Made by a program: the position numbers and the translations under genes. From the NCBI RefSeq assembly GCF_010685995.1, contig NZ_JAAGWK010000022.1, positions 115,304 through 179,303 on the forward strand: a DNA stretch of 64,000 bases, in the 5' to 3' direction. Positions 50,100 to 59,831 of this stretch are shown here, piece by piece. The notes under the pieces are model-generated. The model searched no databases, was not told where the DNA came from, and saw nothing but the letters and a program-made list of their open reading frames with translations. The DNA is from Goekera deserti (lineage in GTDB: Bacteria; Actinomycetota; Actinomycetes; Mycobacteriales; Geodermatophilaceae). How positions within the stretch are numbered: position 1 is the stretch's first letter; every line of letters begins with the position of its first letter.

Positions 50100-51275
50100 T
50101 CAGCCGAGCGCGTTGGCCCGGGCGACACCGCCGAGCCACCGGGCACTGGGCTTGACGGTGCGGGTGAAGGTGCTGCGGTCGACGGCGACCAGGCCGAACG
50201 TAGGCCGGTACCCGGCGACCCACTCGAAGTTGTCCAGCAGGCTCCAGTGGTAGTAGCCCAGGACGTCGATCCCGTCGGTGACCGCGGCGTGCACGGACCG
50301 GAGCGCTCCCTCGGTGTACGCGCGGCGTCGCTCGTCGTCGGCCGTGGCGATGCCGTTCTCGGTGACCAGCAGGGGCACCCCCGGCACCTCACGGGCTGCG
50401 GTGCGCAGGCCGACGCCGACCGCGTCGGGGAAGTACTCCCACCCGGTGAGCGTCGTCTCGACGCCCTCGGCCACCGGGAGGGGGCCGTCCGGGCCGACGA
50501 AGGTGCGCGTGTAGGCCTGGATGCCCAGCCAGTCGTCGCCGGTGGCCTCGTGCAGGAAGCGGGTCTCGCGCGGCTCGGCGTACCGGGCGGTCTGCTCCTC
50601 GCAGCCGGGCAGCGCGTCGTACGCCTGCGTGGCCACCGCCCAGCCCACCCGCGGACCGCCCCAGGAGCGGACGATCTCCACCGCCCGGTGGTGGGCCGCG
50701 GTCAGGCCGTCGGCGATCCGCAGGTCGGGAGCCGGCAGCCCGACGCCACCGAAGGTGGTGTCGGCGGCCAGGTTGGCGAAGCACGCGGTGATGTTCGGCT
50801 CGTTGATCGTGCACACCCAGGGCACGTCCCGCGCCACCACGGGCTCGACGAACTCGGTGAACCGGGCGAAGCGGTCGGCCGCGTCCTGCGCCGTCCACCC
50901 TCCGCCCTCGTCGAACCAGCGCGGCACGGTGAAGTGGTTGAGGCTGACGTTGGGCACGACGCCGGCCTGCAGGCAGGTGTCGACCATCCGCCGGTAGTGG
51001 TCGCGCGCGGCCCGGGAGAACTCGCCGTCCGCGGGTTCGATCCGGCTCCACTCCAGGCTGAACCGGTAGGAGCCCAGCCCGAGGTCGGCCACGATGGCGA
51101 CGTCCTCGGGGTAGCGGTGGTAGCTGTCGCAGGCATCGCCGCTGGGCTCGATCGTGTACGCGTCGGGGGCGTGCTCGCGGGCCCACCAGTCGTTGTTGAC
51201 GTTGCCGCCCTCGATCTGGTGCGACGAGGTCGCTGCTCCCCAGACGAAGCCGTCGGGGAAGGTGAGACGGGACAT
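50100..51275 (-). CDS. glycoside hydrolase family 1 (beta-glucosidase type)
   Basis: This 391-aa GH1 enzyme has opening motif FPDGFVWGAATSSHQIEGG, the acid/base glutamate in TINEPN (E159) and the nucleophile glutamate in VTENGIA (E306), with a W-rich aglycone site (GYYHWSLLDNFEWVAGYRPTFGLV). It is shorter than the usual 440-480 residues, with trimmed loops around the active site. It lacks a signal peptide and would cleave beta-glucosides, beta-galactosides or related glycosides inside the cell after import. It is encoded between the TetR regulator and the esterase, on the strand opposite the importer. Confidence 0.93.
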   Translation of the reverse strand: MSRLTFPDGFVWGAATSSHQIEGGNVNNDWWAREHAPDAYTIEPSGDACDSYHRYPEDVAIVADLGLGSYRFSLEWSRIEPADGEFSRAARDHYRRMVDTCLQAGVVPNVSLNHFTVPRWFDEGGGWTAQDAADRFARFTEFVEPVVARDVPWVCTINEPNITACFANLAADTTFGGVGLPAPDLRIADGLTAAHHRAVEIVRSWGGPRVGWAVATQAYDALPGCEEQTARYAEPRETRFLHEATGDDWLGIQAYTRTFVGPDGPLPVAEGVETTLTGWEYFPDAVGVGLRTAAREVPGVPLLVTENGIATADDERRRAYTEGALRSVHAAVTDGIDVLGYYHWSLLDNFEWVAGYRPTFGLVAVDRSTFTRTVKPSARWLGGVARANALG

Positions 51276-51309
51276 CAGTGCCTCCGTGGGCGTGGGCGCG
51301 GCTCGCCGG

Positions 51310-51918
51310 TCACAGGTCGACGGTGAACAGGGACTGGGCGTAACGGTGGAAGTCGGCGGCCATGTCGACGCCGCCGCGGTCGTAGAGCCACTGGACCTGC
51401 AGGCCGTCCATCAGCGCGATGAGCGTGCGGGCAGCACTCGCCGGGTCGACACCGGGACGCAGGTGGCCGACCTGGGCAGCCCGCTCCAGGGCCTCGCGGG
51501 CGTTGGCCACCACCCAGACGTAACGCTGGGTGAAGTACTCGTGCACCGGGTGCTCCGGGGACGTGGCCTCGCTCGAGAGCAGCGCGTACATCTCGGCCAG
51601 CTGAGGCGACTCCCGCTGGTTGGACTCGACCAGGTCGACCAGCGCGCGGATCCACTGCACGCCGCTGAGCGCGTCGTGGAAGCGGCCTTCCGCCTGTTCG
51701 TCCCGCCAGGTCAGCACCGCAGCGACCAGCTCGCTCTTGCTCGAGAAGTGGTGCAGCACGCCTGCCTGGCTGAGCCCGGTCCGCTCCGCCACGTCGCGCA
51801 GCGAGCCCCGGTGGAAGCCCGAGGCGGAGAAGACCTCGACGGCGGCGGTGAGGATCTGCAGGCGTCGTGCGGCGCTCTTCGCGTACTCGCCCCGAGCCCT
51901 GGGCGCGGTCGCTGTCAT
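51310..51918 (-). CDS. TetR-family transcriptional regulator
   Basis: This 202-aa regulator has an N-terminal helix-turn-helix (RRLQILTAAVEVFSASGFHRGSLRDVAERTGLSQAGVLHHFSSKSELVAAVL) and a helical ligand domain (TetR_C_6-like, with YALLSSEATSPEHPVHEYFTQRY). The ATG at 51918 lies just after a candidate promoter that overlaps a 22-bp palindrome at 51951-51972. It probably represses both its own operon and the divergent importer-GH3 operon until a glycoside or aglycone binds. Confidence 0.93.
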   Translation of the reverse strand: MTATAPRARGEYAKSAARRLQILTAAVEVFSASGFHRGSLRDVAERTGLSQAGVLHHFSSKSELVAAVLTWRDEQAEGRFHDALSGVQWIRALVDLVESNQRESPQLAEMYALLSSEATSPEHPVHEYFTQRYVWVVANAREALERAAQVGHLRPGVDPASAARTLIALMDGLQVQWLYDRGGVDMAADFHRYAQSLFTVDL

Positions 51919-51924
51919 GACGGC

Positions 51925-51952
51925 ACGGTAGCCCGACCGGTCCTGAAAACAA
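51925..51952 (-). promoter_or_regulatory. tetR-side promoter
   Basis: On the minus strand TTGTTT (51952-51947) and TACCGT (51930-51925) are 16 bp apart. The -35 abuts the palindromic operator. Confidence 0.5.
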
Positions 51953-51972
51953 ACCTAGCGCTCGGTAGGTTT
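51951..51972. promoter_or_regulatory. palindromic operator for the glycoside locus
   Basis: AAACCTA (51951-51957) and TAGGTTT (51966-51972) are perfect inverted arms separated by GCGCTCGG, in the centre of the 116-bp divergent region. Such a site could control both directions. A likely -10 (TACGTT, 51979-51984) for the rightward operon follows directly. Confidence 0.8.
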
Positions 51973-52034
51973 TCGGTCTACGTTGTGCCGGACGTCACCC
52001 CGTCGGGGGGTGCGATCCGGCGTGGAGGAACCTC

Positions 52035-53564
52035 GTGTTCACAAGGAAGAGGTCTGGCATCGCAGCCATGGCCGTCGCGCTCTCCCTGGCCCTGACCGCC
52101 TGTGGCGGGGGGAGCAGCGACAGCAGCAGCTCCGGCGGCAACCTGCGGCTGGGCGCGATCGTGCCCCCGACGTCGCTGTCGGCGGCGAACGCCTTCTGGG
52201 CCAACGAGTCCATCTACACCCAGGCCGTCTACGACAGCCTGCTGCGGGAGACCCCGGACGCGCAGGTGCAGCCCTGGCTGGCCACCTCGTGGTCCTACGA
52301 CGACAGCAAGACCGTGCTGACCATGAAGCTGCGCGACGACGTCGTGTTCACCGACGGCACGAAGTTCGACGCCTCCGTCGCGGCGCAGAACGTCCTGCGC
52401 TTCAAGGCCGGCACCTCCTCCAGCGCAGCGAACCTCGCCAACGTGTCCGACGCCGTCGCGACCGACCCGACGACGCTGACCATCACGCTGTCCCAGCCAG
52501 ACCCCGCCATGCTGCTCTACCTCGCGCAGGCCGCCGGCGCCCAGGGGAGCCCGAAGGCCTTCGGTGCCCCCGACGAGCAGACCAACCCCGTCGGTTCCGG
52601 CCCCTACGTGCTGGACCAGGACAAGACCGTGGTCGGCTCCACGTACGTGTACACCAAGAACCCCGACTACTGGGCGCCGGAGGAGCAGCACTTCGACACC
52701 CTGACCGTCAACGTCTACGCCACCATCCAGACCGAGGTCAACGCCCTGCAGGGTGGCCAGATCGACGGCGCCAACCTGCTGGACAACACCGCCAACGACC
52801 AGGTCGAGGCGGCCGGGTTCACGCTGGTCCCGCACGAGCTGGACTGGGCCGGCCTCGTCCTGTTCGACCGCAGCGGGCAGCTGGCCCCCCAGCTCGCCGA
52901 CGTCCGGGTCCGCCAGGCGATCGCACACGCCATCGACCGCGAGGCGATCCTCGAGGCGGCCAACGACGGTGCGGGCACCGTGACCGGCCAGGTGTTCGGC
53001 CCGGGGACCCCGGCCTTCGACGAGTCGCTGGACGACACGTACGACTACGACCCGCCGGCCGCGAGGAAGCTGCTCGCCGACGCCGGGCTCGCCGGTGGGT
53101 TCAGCGTGTCGATGCCGCAGATCCAGATCGGGTCGACCACCGTCTACGACCTGGTCGCGCAGTACCTGAGCGACGTCGGCATCACGGTCGACTACACGCC
53201 TGTGCCGCTGAACAGCGCCATCGGGGACATCCTGGCCGCCAAGTACCCGGCGGCGTTCTTCATCCTGCAGCAGGACCCGACCGCCTGGCAGACGGCCAAC
53301 TTCTCGATCACCCAGGGCGCGACCTGGAACGTGTTCCACCAGGCGGACCCGACCGTTCAGGGCCTGGTGTCGACCATCCAGTCGGGTTCGGAGGCCGACG
53401 CGGACGCGGCGGCGAAGAAGCTGAACGAGTACGTGGTTCAGCAAGCCTGGTTCGTGCCCTTCTACCGGAACGAGGGCAACTTCGCCGCCAGCAAGGACAT
53501 CGAGGTCGTGCAGCAGGCCGACAACGCGTACCCCCTCCTACAGAACATCACGCCGGCGTCCTGA
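52035..53564 (+). CDS. Dpp/Opp-type ABC substrate-binding lipoprotein
   Basis: This 509-aa family 5 binding protein has signal peptide and lipobox LALTAC, a Ser/Gly linker, then the family 5 domain: QPWLATSWSYDDSKTVLTMKLRDDVVFTDG, NPVGSGPYVLDQ and RVRQAIAHAIDREAIL. Family 5 proteins carry peptides, nickel, or in many cases oligosaccharides and glycosides. The neighbouring glycosidases favour a glycoside cargo here. The start is GTG 52035. It is the first gene of the rightward operon. Confidence 0.92.
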   Translation: MFTRKRSGIAAMAVALSLALTACGGGSSDSSSSGGNLRLGAIVPPTSLSAANAFWANESIYTQAVYDSLLRETPDAQVQPWLATSWSYDDSKTVLTMKLRDDVVFTDGTKFDASVAAQNVLRFKAGTSSSAANLANVSDAVATDPTTLTITLSQPDPAMLLYLAQAAGAQGSPKAFGAPDEQTNPVGSGPYVLDQDKTVVGSTYVYTKNPDYWAPEEQHFDTLTVNVYATIQTEVNALQGGQIDGANLLDNTANDQVEAAGFTLVPHELDWAGLVLFDRSGQLAPQLADVRVRQAIAHAIDREAILEAANDGAGTVTGQVFGPGTPAFDESLDDTYDYDPPAARKLLADAGLAGGFSVSMPQIQIGSTTVYDLVAQYLSDVGITVDYTPVPLNSAIGDILAAKYPAAFFILQQDPTAWQTANFSITQGATWNVFHQADPTVQGLVSTIQSGSEADADAAAKKLNEYVVQQAWFVPFYRNEGNFAASKDIEVVQQADNAYPLLQNITPAS

Positions 53565-53643
53565 CCCGGCCCGGGTGGGTCGCCGGCACCTCCGGCGGCT
53601 CACCCGCCCCCTCCATCCCACCTCTCGTGTCCGAGGAGTTCCC

Positions 53644-54585
53644 GTGCTCCGCTTCGTCCTCCGACGGCTGGCCGCCGGTGTCGTCCTCGTCGTGGTCATC
53701 GCCGTCGCGACGTTCTTCCTGCTCCACGCCGCCGGCGGCGACATCGGCCGTCGGATCCTCGGCCAGACCGCCTCGGCGGAGACGGTGCAGTTCAAGAACC
53801 AGCAGCTGGGGCTGGACCAGCCGCTGCTCAGCCAGTTCGGCCACTGGCTCTCCGGTGCGGTGCGCGGTGACCTCGGGACGTCCTGGTTCAGCGGTCAGCC
53901 GGTGGTCGACGCCATCACCAGCCGGACAGCGGTGACCCTGTCGCTGGTCATCGGCGCAACGCTGGTCACCGCGGTGATCGCCGTGCTGCTGGGTGTGCTG
54001 GCGGCCCAGCGCGGTGGCTGGGTCGACCGGGTCGTGCAGCTGGCGTCGGTGCTCGGCACCGCCGTCCCGGGGTTCCTGGTCGCGATCGGGTTGGTCCTGG
54101 TCTTCGCCATCGACCTCGGCTGGTTCGAGCCCACCGGGTACACCAGCCTGAGCGACTCCGCGGGCGGCTGGCTCGCGGCCATCACCCTGCCGGTCCTGGC
54201 ACTGTCGATCGGCAGCATCGCCAGCGTGACCCAGCAGGTCCGCGGCGCGATGCTCGACGCGCTGCGCCAGGACTGGGTGCGGACGCTGCGCAGCCGCGGC
54301 CTGCCGGAGTCGCGGGTGGTGTACGAGCACGTGCTGCGCAACGCCGCCGGACCGGCCCTGTCGGTGCTGGCCGTCCAGTTCATCGCCCTGATCGGCGGGG
54401 CCATCTTCGTCGAGACGATCTTCGCCATCCCCGGTCTCGGCCAGGTGGCCGTGGGTGCCACCAGTCAGGGCGACATCCCGCTGGTGCTGGGCCTGGTGAT
54501 CGCCGTCAGCCTGCTGGTCGTCGTGGTGAACCTCGTCGTCGACCTGCTGCAGGGCTGGCTGAACCCGAAGGTGCGTCGCGCGTGA
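53644..54585 (+). CDS. Dpp/Opp-type ABC permease (DppB-like)
   Basis: This 313-aa membrane protein has the DppB-type N-terminus (RFVLRRLAAGVVLVVVIAVATFFLLHAAGGD), the LGLDQPLLSQFGHWL block and the EAA-like loop VRTLRSRGLPESRVVYEHVLRNA followed by IFVETIFAIPGLGQ. About six membrane segments are visible. The start is GTG 53644 after GAGGAG. Its stop overlaps the permease-ATPase fusion by 4 nt. Confidence 0.93.
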   Translation: MLRFVLRRLAAGVVLVVVIAVATFFLLHAAGGDIGRRILGQTASAETVQFKNQQLGLDQPLLSQFGHWLSGAVRGDLGTSWFSGQPVVDAITSRTAVTLSLVIGATLVTAVIAVLLGVLAAQRGGWVDRVVQLASVLGTAVPGFLVAIGLVLVFAIDLGWFEPTGYTSLSDSAGGWLAAITLPVLALSIGSIASVTQQVRGAMLDALRQDWVRTLRSRGLPESRVVYEHVLRNAAGPALSVLAVQFIALIGGAIFVETIFAIPGLGQVAVGATSQGDIPLVLGLVIAVSLLVVVVNLVVDLLQGWLNPKVRRA

Positions 54586-56414
54586 CCGCCGCCCTGCCCC
54601 TCGGTCCGACCCCCGCCGTCAGCACCGCCCGGGTGCCCCTGCTGCGGCGCCTGGTGCGGAACCCGACCGGGGTCGTGGCCCTGGTCTGGCTGGTGCTGAT
54701 CGTGCTGGCGGCGGTCCTGGCCCCGCTGCTCGCGCCGCACGACCCGGCCACCGCCTCGGCCCGGGACGTACTGGCCCCGCCCGGCGGGGCCTACCCGCTG
54801 GGCGCCGACTCCTCCGGCCGCGACATCCTGTCCCGGCTGCTGTTCGCCTCCCGGGTCAGCCTGACCGGCGCGGCGACCACGGTGGTGGTCGCGGCTGCCC
54901 TCGGGATCAGCGCCGGCCTGATCGCCGGCTACCACGGGCGGCGGTTCGAGTCCGTCGCATCCTGGGTGGCCAGCCTGATCATGTCGCTGAACGCGGTCGT
55001 GGTGCTGCTCGCCGTCCGGTCGGTGCTCGGCCCCTCGATGGTCGGTGCCATGGCTGTCTTCGGCGTGCTGATCGCACCGGCGTTCTACCGGGTGGTCGCG
55101 GCGGCCGTGTCCGGGGTGCGGCACGAGCTGTACGTCGACGCCGCCCGCGTCGCCGGCCTCTCCGACAGCCGGATCATCGCCCGGCACGTGCTCACCGTGG
55201 TCCGCGCGCCGGCGATCATCCTGGCCGCGGGCATCGCCGGGATCGCCATCGCCATCTCCGCCGGCCTGGACTTCCTCGGTCTCGGCGACCCGGGCCGGCC
55301 CTCGTGGGGCGGCATGCTCAACGCGGCTTTCGGGGTCATCTACCGCGCACCGCTGCAGCTGCTGTGGCCCAGCGCGGCGATCGGGCTCACCTGCATCGCC
55401 CTGGTGCTGCTGGGCAACGCGCTGCGCGACGAGCTGGAGCGCAGCGCCGGCCCGGCGCCCCGCCGACGCCGCGGCCGCACCGCCGCGGCGGTCACCGTGG
55501 CCACCGAACCGGTGGTGGTGCACGAGGAACCCGTCGGTGCCCGCGGTGGCGACCTGCTGCGCATCCAGAGCCTGTCGGTCGGCTACGACCAGCCGGACGG
55601 CTCGGTGACGACGGTGGTGCGCGACGTCTCCTTCACGGTGCGCCGCGGTGAGGTGCACGGGTTGATCGGGGAGTCCGGCTCGGGCAAGACGCAGACGGCC
55701 TGGTCCATCCTCCGGCTGCTCCCGCCCGGTGGGCGGATCGTCGGCGGCACCATCGAGTTCGAGGACGCCGACCTGGCGTCGGCTTCGAACCGGCAGATGA
55801 CGGCGCTGCGCGGGGCGAAGATCGCCTACGTCCCCCAGGAACCGATGTCGAACCTCGACCCTGCTTTCACCATCGGCCACCAGCTCACCGAGCCGTTACG
55901 GCTCACGCTGGGCATCGGTGCGGCCGAGGCCCGCGAACGGGCCCTCGCCCTGCTGACCCGGGTGGGCATCCCCGACCCCCCGCGCACCTACGCCGCCTAC
56001 CCGCACCAGATCTCGGGCGGGATGGCCCAGCGGGTGCTCATCGCCGGCGCCGTCTCCTGCAACCCCGACCTGCTGATCGCCGACGAGCCCACCACCGCCC
56101 TGGACGTGACCGTGCAGGCCGAGGTGCTCGACCTGCTGCGCGACCTGCGAGCCGAGTTCGACATGGGCGTGCTGCTGGTCACGCACGACCTCGGCGTGGT
56201 GGCCGACCTGTGCGACCGGGTGTCGGTCATGCGCGCCGGGCGGATCGTCGAGACGGGACCCACCCGATCACTGTTCGCCGACCCGCGGCACGAGTACACC
56301 CGCGCGCTGTTCGACGCCGTCCTGGAGGACGGCCCGGCGCGGGGACCGCTGATCGACACCGACCCGACCACGACCGCCGACACAGCCACCGCCACCCAGG
56401 GGGCGCGGCCATGA
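54582..56414 (+). CDS. Dpp/Opp-type permease-ATPase fusion (DppC-DppD)
   Basis: The 610-aa product joins two parts normally made separately. Residues 1-290 form the second permease: NPTGVVALVWLVLIVLAAVLAPLLAP, YPLGADSSGRDILSRLLFASRVS and the loop DAARVAGLSDSRIIARHVL. A linker of about 45 residues, rich in Arg and Ala, leads to an ATPase with Walker A GESGSGKT (about residues 365-372), Q-loop YVPQEP, signature ISGGMAQR, Walker B LLIADEPTTALDVT and H-loop VTHDLG. The reading frame is continuous, so the fusion is genuine. A separate second ATPase gene follows with a 4-nt overlap. Confidence 0.93.
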   Translation: MTAALPLGPTPAVSTARVPLLRRLVRNPTGVVALVWLVLIVLAAVLAPLLAPHDPATASARDVLAPPGGAYPLGADSSGRDILSRLLFASRVSLTGAATTVVVAAALGISAGLIAGYHGRRFESVASWVASLIMSLNAVVVLLAVRSVLGPSMVGAMAVFGVLIAPAFYRVVAAAVSGVRHELYVDAARVAGLSDSRIIARHVLTVVRAPAIILAAGIAGIAIAISAGLDFLGLGDPGRPSWGGMLNAAFGVIYRAPLQLLWPSAAIGLTCIALVLLGNALRDELERSAGPAPRRRRGRTAAAVTVATEPVVVHEEPVGARGGDLLRIQSLSVGYDQPDGSVTTVVRDVSFTVRRGEVHGLIGESGSGKTQTAWSILRLLPPGGRIVGGTIEFEDADLASASNRQMTALRGAKIAYVPQEPMSNLDPAFTIGHQLTEPLRLTLGIGAAEARERALALLTRVGIPDPPRTYAAYPHQISGGMAQRVLIAGAVSCNPDLLIADEPTTALDVTVQAEVLDLLRDLRAEFDMGVLLVTHDLGVVADLCDRVSVMRAGRIVETGPTRSLFADPRHEYTRALFDAVLEDGPARGPLIDTDPTTTADTATATQGARP

Positions 56415-57286
56415 CCGAGCGACTGCTCGACATCGACGACCTCGTCGTCGAGTACCCGGGACGGCGGCGCGGCGCCCCCGTCCGGGTCCTGCACGGGGTG
56501 TCGCTGGACGTCCGCCGGGGCGAGACCGTGGGCCTGGTCGGGGAGTCCGGCTCGGGCAAGACGACGCTGGGCCGGGCCGTGCTGGGGCTGGCCCCGGTTG
56601 CCGGCGGCAGCATCCGGTACGGCGGCCGGGACATCGCCCACCTGTCGCGCACCGAGCGGCGCTCCCTGGCCACCGAGATCCAGGTCGTCTTCCAGGACCC
56701 GTACTCGTCGCTGAACCCGGCGATGACGATCGAGCAGGTGCTCACCGAGCCGCTCACCGCCCGGCGCGCCGGCGGGGCGGCACTCTCCCGGGCCGACGCC
56801 GGGCGGCGCGTGCGTGACCTGCTCGACCAGGTGCACCTGCCGGCCGGCGCGGGCGACCGGTTGCCCCGGGAGTTCTCCGGCGGTCAGCGGCAGCGCATCG
56901 CCATCGCCCGCGCGCTGGCGCTGGAACCGCGGCTGATCGTCTGCGACGAGCCGGTCTCCGCCCTCGACCTCTCCACCCAGGCCCGGGTGCTGGCGCTGTT
57001 CCGCGAGATCCAGGAGCGCACCGGGGTGGCCTACCTGTTCGTGTCCCACGACCTCGCCGTCGTCCGGCATCTCTCCCACCGGGTGGCGGTGCTGTACCGG
57101 GGCGAGATCGTCGAGTGGGGCGACGGTGACCAGGTGACCAGCCGACCGGAGCACCCGTACACGCAGCGCCTCCTGCTGGCCGCACCCGTGCCCGAGCCGG
57201 TCGCACAGGAGCAGCGGCGGGCCGACCGGCACCGGCTGCTCGAGACCCAGCGACAGCAGGACGAACAGGCCGGCGTCCTCGCCTGA
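56411..57286 (+). CDS. Dpp/Opp-type ABC ATPase (DppF-like)
   Basis: This 291-aa ATPase has Walker A GESGSGKTT, Q-loop VVFQDPYSSLNP, signature FSGGQRQR, Walker B LIVCDEPVSALDLS, H-loop VSHDLAVVRHLSHR and the C-terminal oligopeptide-transporter tail HPYTQRLLLAAPVPEP. It completes the importer with the fused ATPase. The ATG overlaps the fusion stop by 4 nt. GH3 genes follow 39 bp after its stop. Confidence 0.94.
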   Translation: MTERLLDIDDLVVEYPGRRRGAPVRVLHGVSLDVRRGETVGLVGESGSGKTTLGRAVLGLAPVAGGSIRYGGRDIAHLSRTERRSLATEIQVVFQDPYSSLNPAMTIEQVLTEPLTARRAGGAALSRADAGRRVRDLLDQVHLPAGAGDRLPREFSGGQRQRIAIARALALEPRLIVCDEPVSALDLSTQARVLALFREIQERTGVAYLFVSHDLAVVRHLSHRVAVLYRGEIVEWGDGDQVTSRPEHPYTQRLLLAAPVPEPVAQEQRRADRHRLLETQRQQDEQAGVLA

Positions 57287-57325
57287 CGACCCTCCTCCCA
57301 CCCGGCTCCCGAGAGGACCTCGACG

Positions 57326-59782
57326 ATGACCCACGCCCCCACCGGGACCGAGCCGCGCCCGCTGCCCGACCTGCTCGCCGCACTCACCCTGGACGAGAAG
57401 GTGCAGCTGCTGACCGGGCGCGACTTCTGGAACACCTGGCCGATCGAGAGGATCGGGCTGCGCCGCATCCTGGTCTCCGACGGGCCCTCCGGGGTGCGGG
57501 GCGAGGTGTGGGACGAGCGCGACCCCTCGCTGAACCTGCCCTCGGCCACCGCCCTGTCCTCCTCGTGGGACTCCGACCTGGCCCGCCGCTACGGCGCCGC
57601 TGCGGCCGTGGAGGCCCGCCGCAAGGGTGTCGACGTGGTCCTCGGACCGACGATCAACCTGCACCGCTCCCCGTTGGGCGGCCGGCACTTCGAGGCGTTC
57701 AGCGAGGACCCGGTGCTCACCGCCGAGCTGGCCGCCGCCTACGTCACCGGCGTCCAGGACAACGGCGTGGGCGCCACCCCCAAGCACTACGTCGCCAACG
57801 ACTTCGAGACCGACCGGTTCACCGTCGACGTCCGGGCGGACGAGCGTACCCTGCGCGAGGTCTACCTGCTGGCGTTCGAGAAGGCGGTCACCGAGGCCCG
57901 GGCGTGGCTGGTGATGAGCGCCTACAACGCGGTCAACGGCACCACCGCCACCGAGAACGACCTGCTGCAGACGCCGCTGAACTCCGAGTGGGGCTTCGAC
58001 GGCGTCGTGGTGAGCGACTGGACGGCGGTGCGCAGCCTGCGGTCGGCGACCGCGTCGCAAGACCTGGTGATGCCCGGGCCGGCCGGTCCGTGGGGTGCCG
58101 CCCTCGTCGACGCGGTGCGCCGCGGCGACATCGAGGAGGCCGTCGTCGACCGCAAGGTGCTGCGGGTCCTGACCCTCGCCCAGCGGGTCGGCGCACTGCC
58201 CGGGTCGCCGGCAACCGAGCCGGTCTGGGTCGAGGACGGCGTCGCGTTGGCCCGCGAGGCCGCCGCCGAGGGCACGGTGCTGCTTGCGAACCGCGCAGAA
58301 CTGCCCTGGGACGCCGGCACGCTGGGCACGGTCGCGGTGATCGGCGACAACGCCGCAGCGGCCCGCACCCAGGGCGGCGGCAGTGCCACGGTGCTGCCGG
58401 AGTACACGGTGTCCCCGCTGGAGGGCCTGCGGGCGGCGCTGCCCGGCGTGGACGTCGGGTGGTCCCTGGGTGCGGTGGTGCACGAGGGCCTCGTCGACCT
58501 GCCGCTGGCGCAGCTGACCAACCCGGTCACCGGCGGCCCGGGCCTGCGGGCCCGCTTCGTGCACGCCGACGGCACCGAGCTGCTCGGCGAGGACCGTCGC
58601 AGCAGCACGCTGGTCTACTTCGGCGGGGACGTCCCGATCGTCGCCGCGGCGAGCTTCGAGCTGACCACCCGGCTCGTACCGGCGCAGACCGGGACCGTCC
58701 GGCTCGGCTTCGCGCTCATCGGCGCCGCCCGGCTGTACGTCGACGGCGAGCTGCTGGTCGCAGCCGACCTGGCGCCCAACGGCCCGGACCTGGGCGCGGC
58801 GTTCATGAACCCGCTCCCCGCCTCGGCGCCGGTGCACCTGGTCGCCGGGCAACCGGTCGACGTCCGGCTGGTGCACGAGCTCACGGCCACCGACGGCATG
58901 GCCGCGCACGCGCTGTCCCTGCGGCTGGGCACCGAGCCCGCCGACCTCGACGAGGACGCGCTGATCGCCGAGGCCGCGCAGGCCGCCGCCGCGGCCGACG
59001 TCGCGCTGGTCGTGGTCGGCACCAACTCGATCGTCGAGTCCGAGGGCTACGACCGGGAGTCCCTGGCGCTGCCCGGCCGGCAGGACGACCTGGTCCGCGC
59101 GGTCGTCGCGGCCAACCCGCGCACCGTGGTGCTGGTCAACTCCGGCGCCCCGGTGCTGATGCCGTGGCGGGACGACGTGGCCGCCTTGCTGCTCGGCTGG
59201 TTCGGTGGCCAGGAGTTCGGCCACGCGGTCGCCGACGTGCTGCTCGGCGTCGCCGAGCCCGGCGGCCGGCTGCCCACGACCTGGCCCGCCGCCGAGGCCG
59301 ACGTGCCGGTGCTCTCCTGCGCGCCGGTGGACGGCGTCGTCGAGTACCGCGAGGGCATCCACGTCGGCTACCGCGCCTGGCTGGCGCAGGAGGCCGGGCC
59401 CGCCTACTGGTTCGGCAGCGGGCTGGGGTACACCGACATCGCACTCGTCGCCGTCGACGGGCCGGCCGACGTGGCGCCCGGCGCCGTCGCGACGCTGACC
59501 GTCGAGGTCGTCAACCGCGGGCAGCGCCCCGGCAAGCAGGTCGTGCAGGTGTACGCCGAGCGGCCCGGCTCCGTCGTCGACCGACCGGTGCGCTGGCTGG
59601 TCGGCTCGGCTCCGGTGCGCGTAGCGGCCGGGGAGACCGCCCAGGTGAAGGTCGCCGTCCCGTCCCGGTACCTGGCCCACTGGGCCGACGGCTGGCAGTA
59701 CGAGCCCGGCGCGTACTCGCTGCGGGTGGGCACCAGCGCGGTCGACCTGCCGCTGACCACGACCGTCACGATCACCCCGTGA
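57326..59782 (+). CDS. glycoside hydrolase family 3 with PA14 insert
   Basis: This 818-aa GH3 enzyme has an (alpha/beta)8 N-terminal domain with nucleophile D231 in VVVSDWTAV, and the substrate-binding strings LGPTINLHRSPLGGRHFEAFSEDP and KHYVANDFE. The second domain carries acid/base IVESEGYDRESLALPG. A PA14 domain (about 390-530, with FVHADGTELLGE and GFALIGAARLYVDGELLV) lies inside it, and a C-terminal fibronectin III-like domain follows. There is no signal peptide, so it is cytoplasmic. PA14-GH3 enzymes commonly cleave beta-glucosides, including larger or decorated ones. It is in the importer operon and immediately precedes a second GH3. Confidence 0.93.
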   Translation: MTHAPTGTEPRPLPDLLAALTLDEKVQLLTGRDFWNTWPIERIGLRRILVSDGPSGVRGEVWDERDPSLNLPSATALSSSWDSDLARRYGAAAAVEARRKGVDVVLGPTINLHRSPLGGRHFEAFSEDPVLTAELAAAYVTGVQDNGVGATPKHYVANDFETDRFTVDVRADERTLREVYLLAFEKAVTEARAWLVMSAYNAVNGTTATENDLLQTPLNSEWGFDGVVVSDWTAVRSLRSATASQDLVMPGPAGPWGAALVDAVRRGDIEEAVVDRKVLRVLTLAQRVGALPGSPATEPVWVEDGVALAREAAAEGTVLLANRAELPWDAGTLGTVAVIGDNAAAARTQGGGSATVLPEYTVSPLEGLRAALPGVDVGWSLGAVVHEGLVDLPLAQLTNPVTGGPGLRARFVHADGTELLGEDRRSSTLVYFGGDVPIVAAASFELTTRLVPAQTGTVRLGFALIGAARLYVDGELLVAADLAPNGPDLGAAFMNPLPASAPVHLVAGQPVDVRLVHELTATDGMAAHALSLRLGTEPADLDEDALIAEAAQAAAAADVALVVVGTNSIVESEGYDRESLALPGRQDDLVRAVVAANPRTVVLVNSGAPVLMPWRDDVAALLLGWFGGQEFGHAVADVLLGVAEPGGRLPTTWPAAEADVPVLSCAPVDGVVEYREGIHVGYRAWLAQEAGPAYWFGSGLGYTDIALVAVDGPADVAPGAVATLTVEVVNRGQRPGKQVVQVYAERPGSVVDRPVRWLVGSAPVRVAAGETAQVKVAVPSRYLAHWADGWQYEPGAYSLRVGTSAVDLPLTTTVTITP

Positions 59783-59831
59783 GCCGGCACACCGCCGTGC
59801 CGCCCGGCACTACCCTCAGACTGGAGACCCG

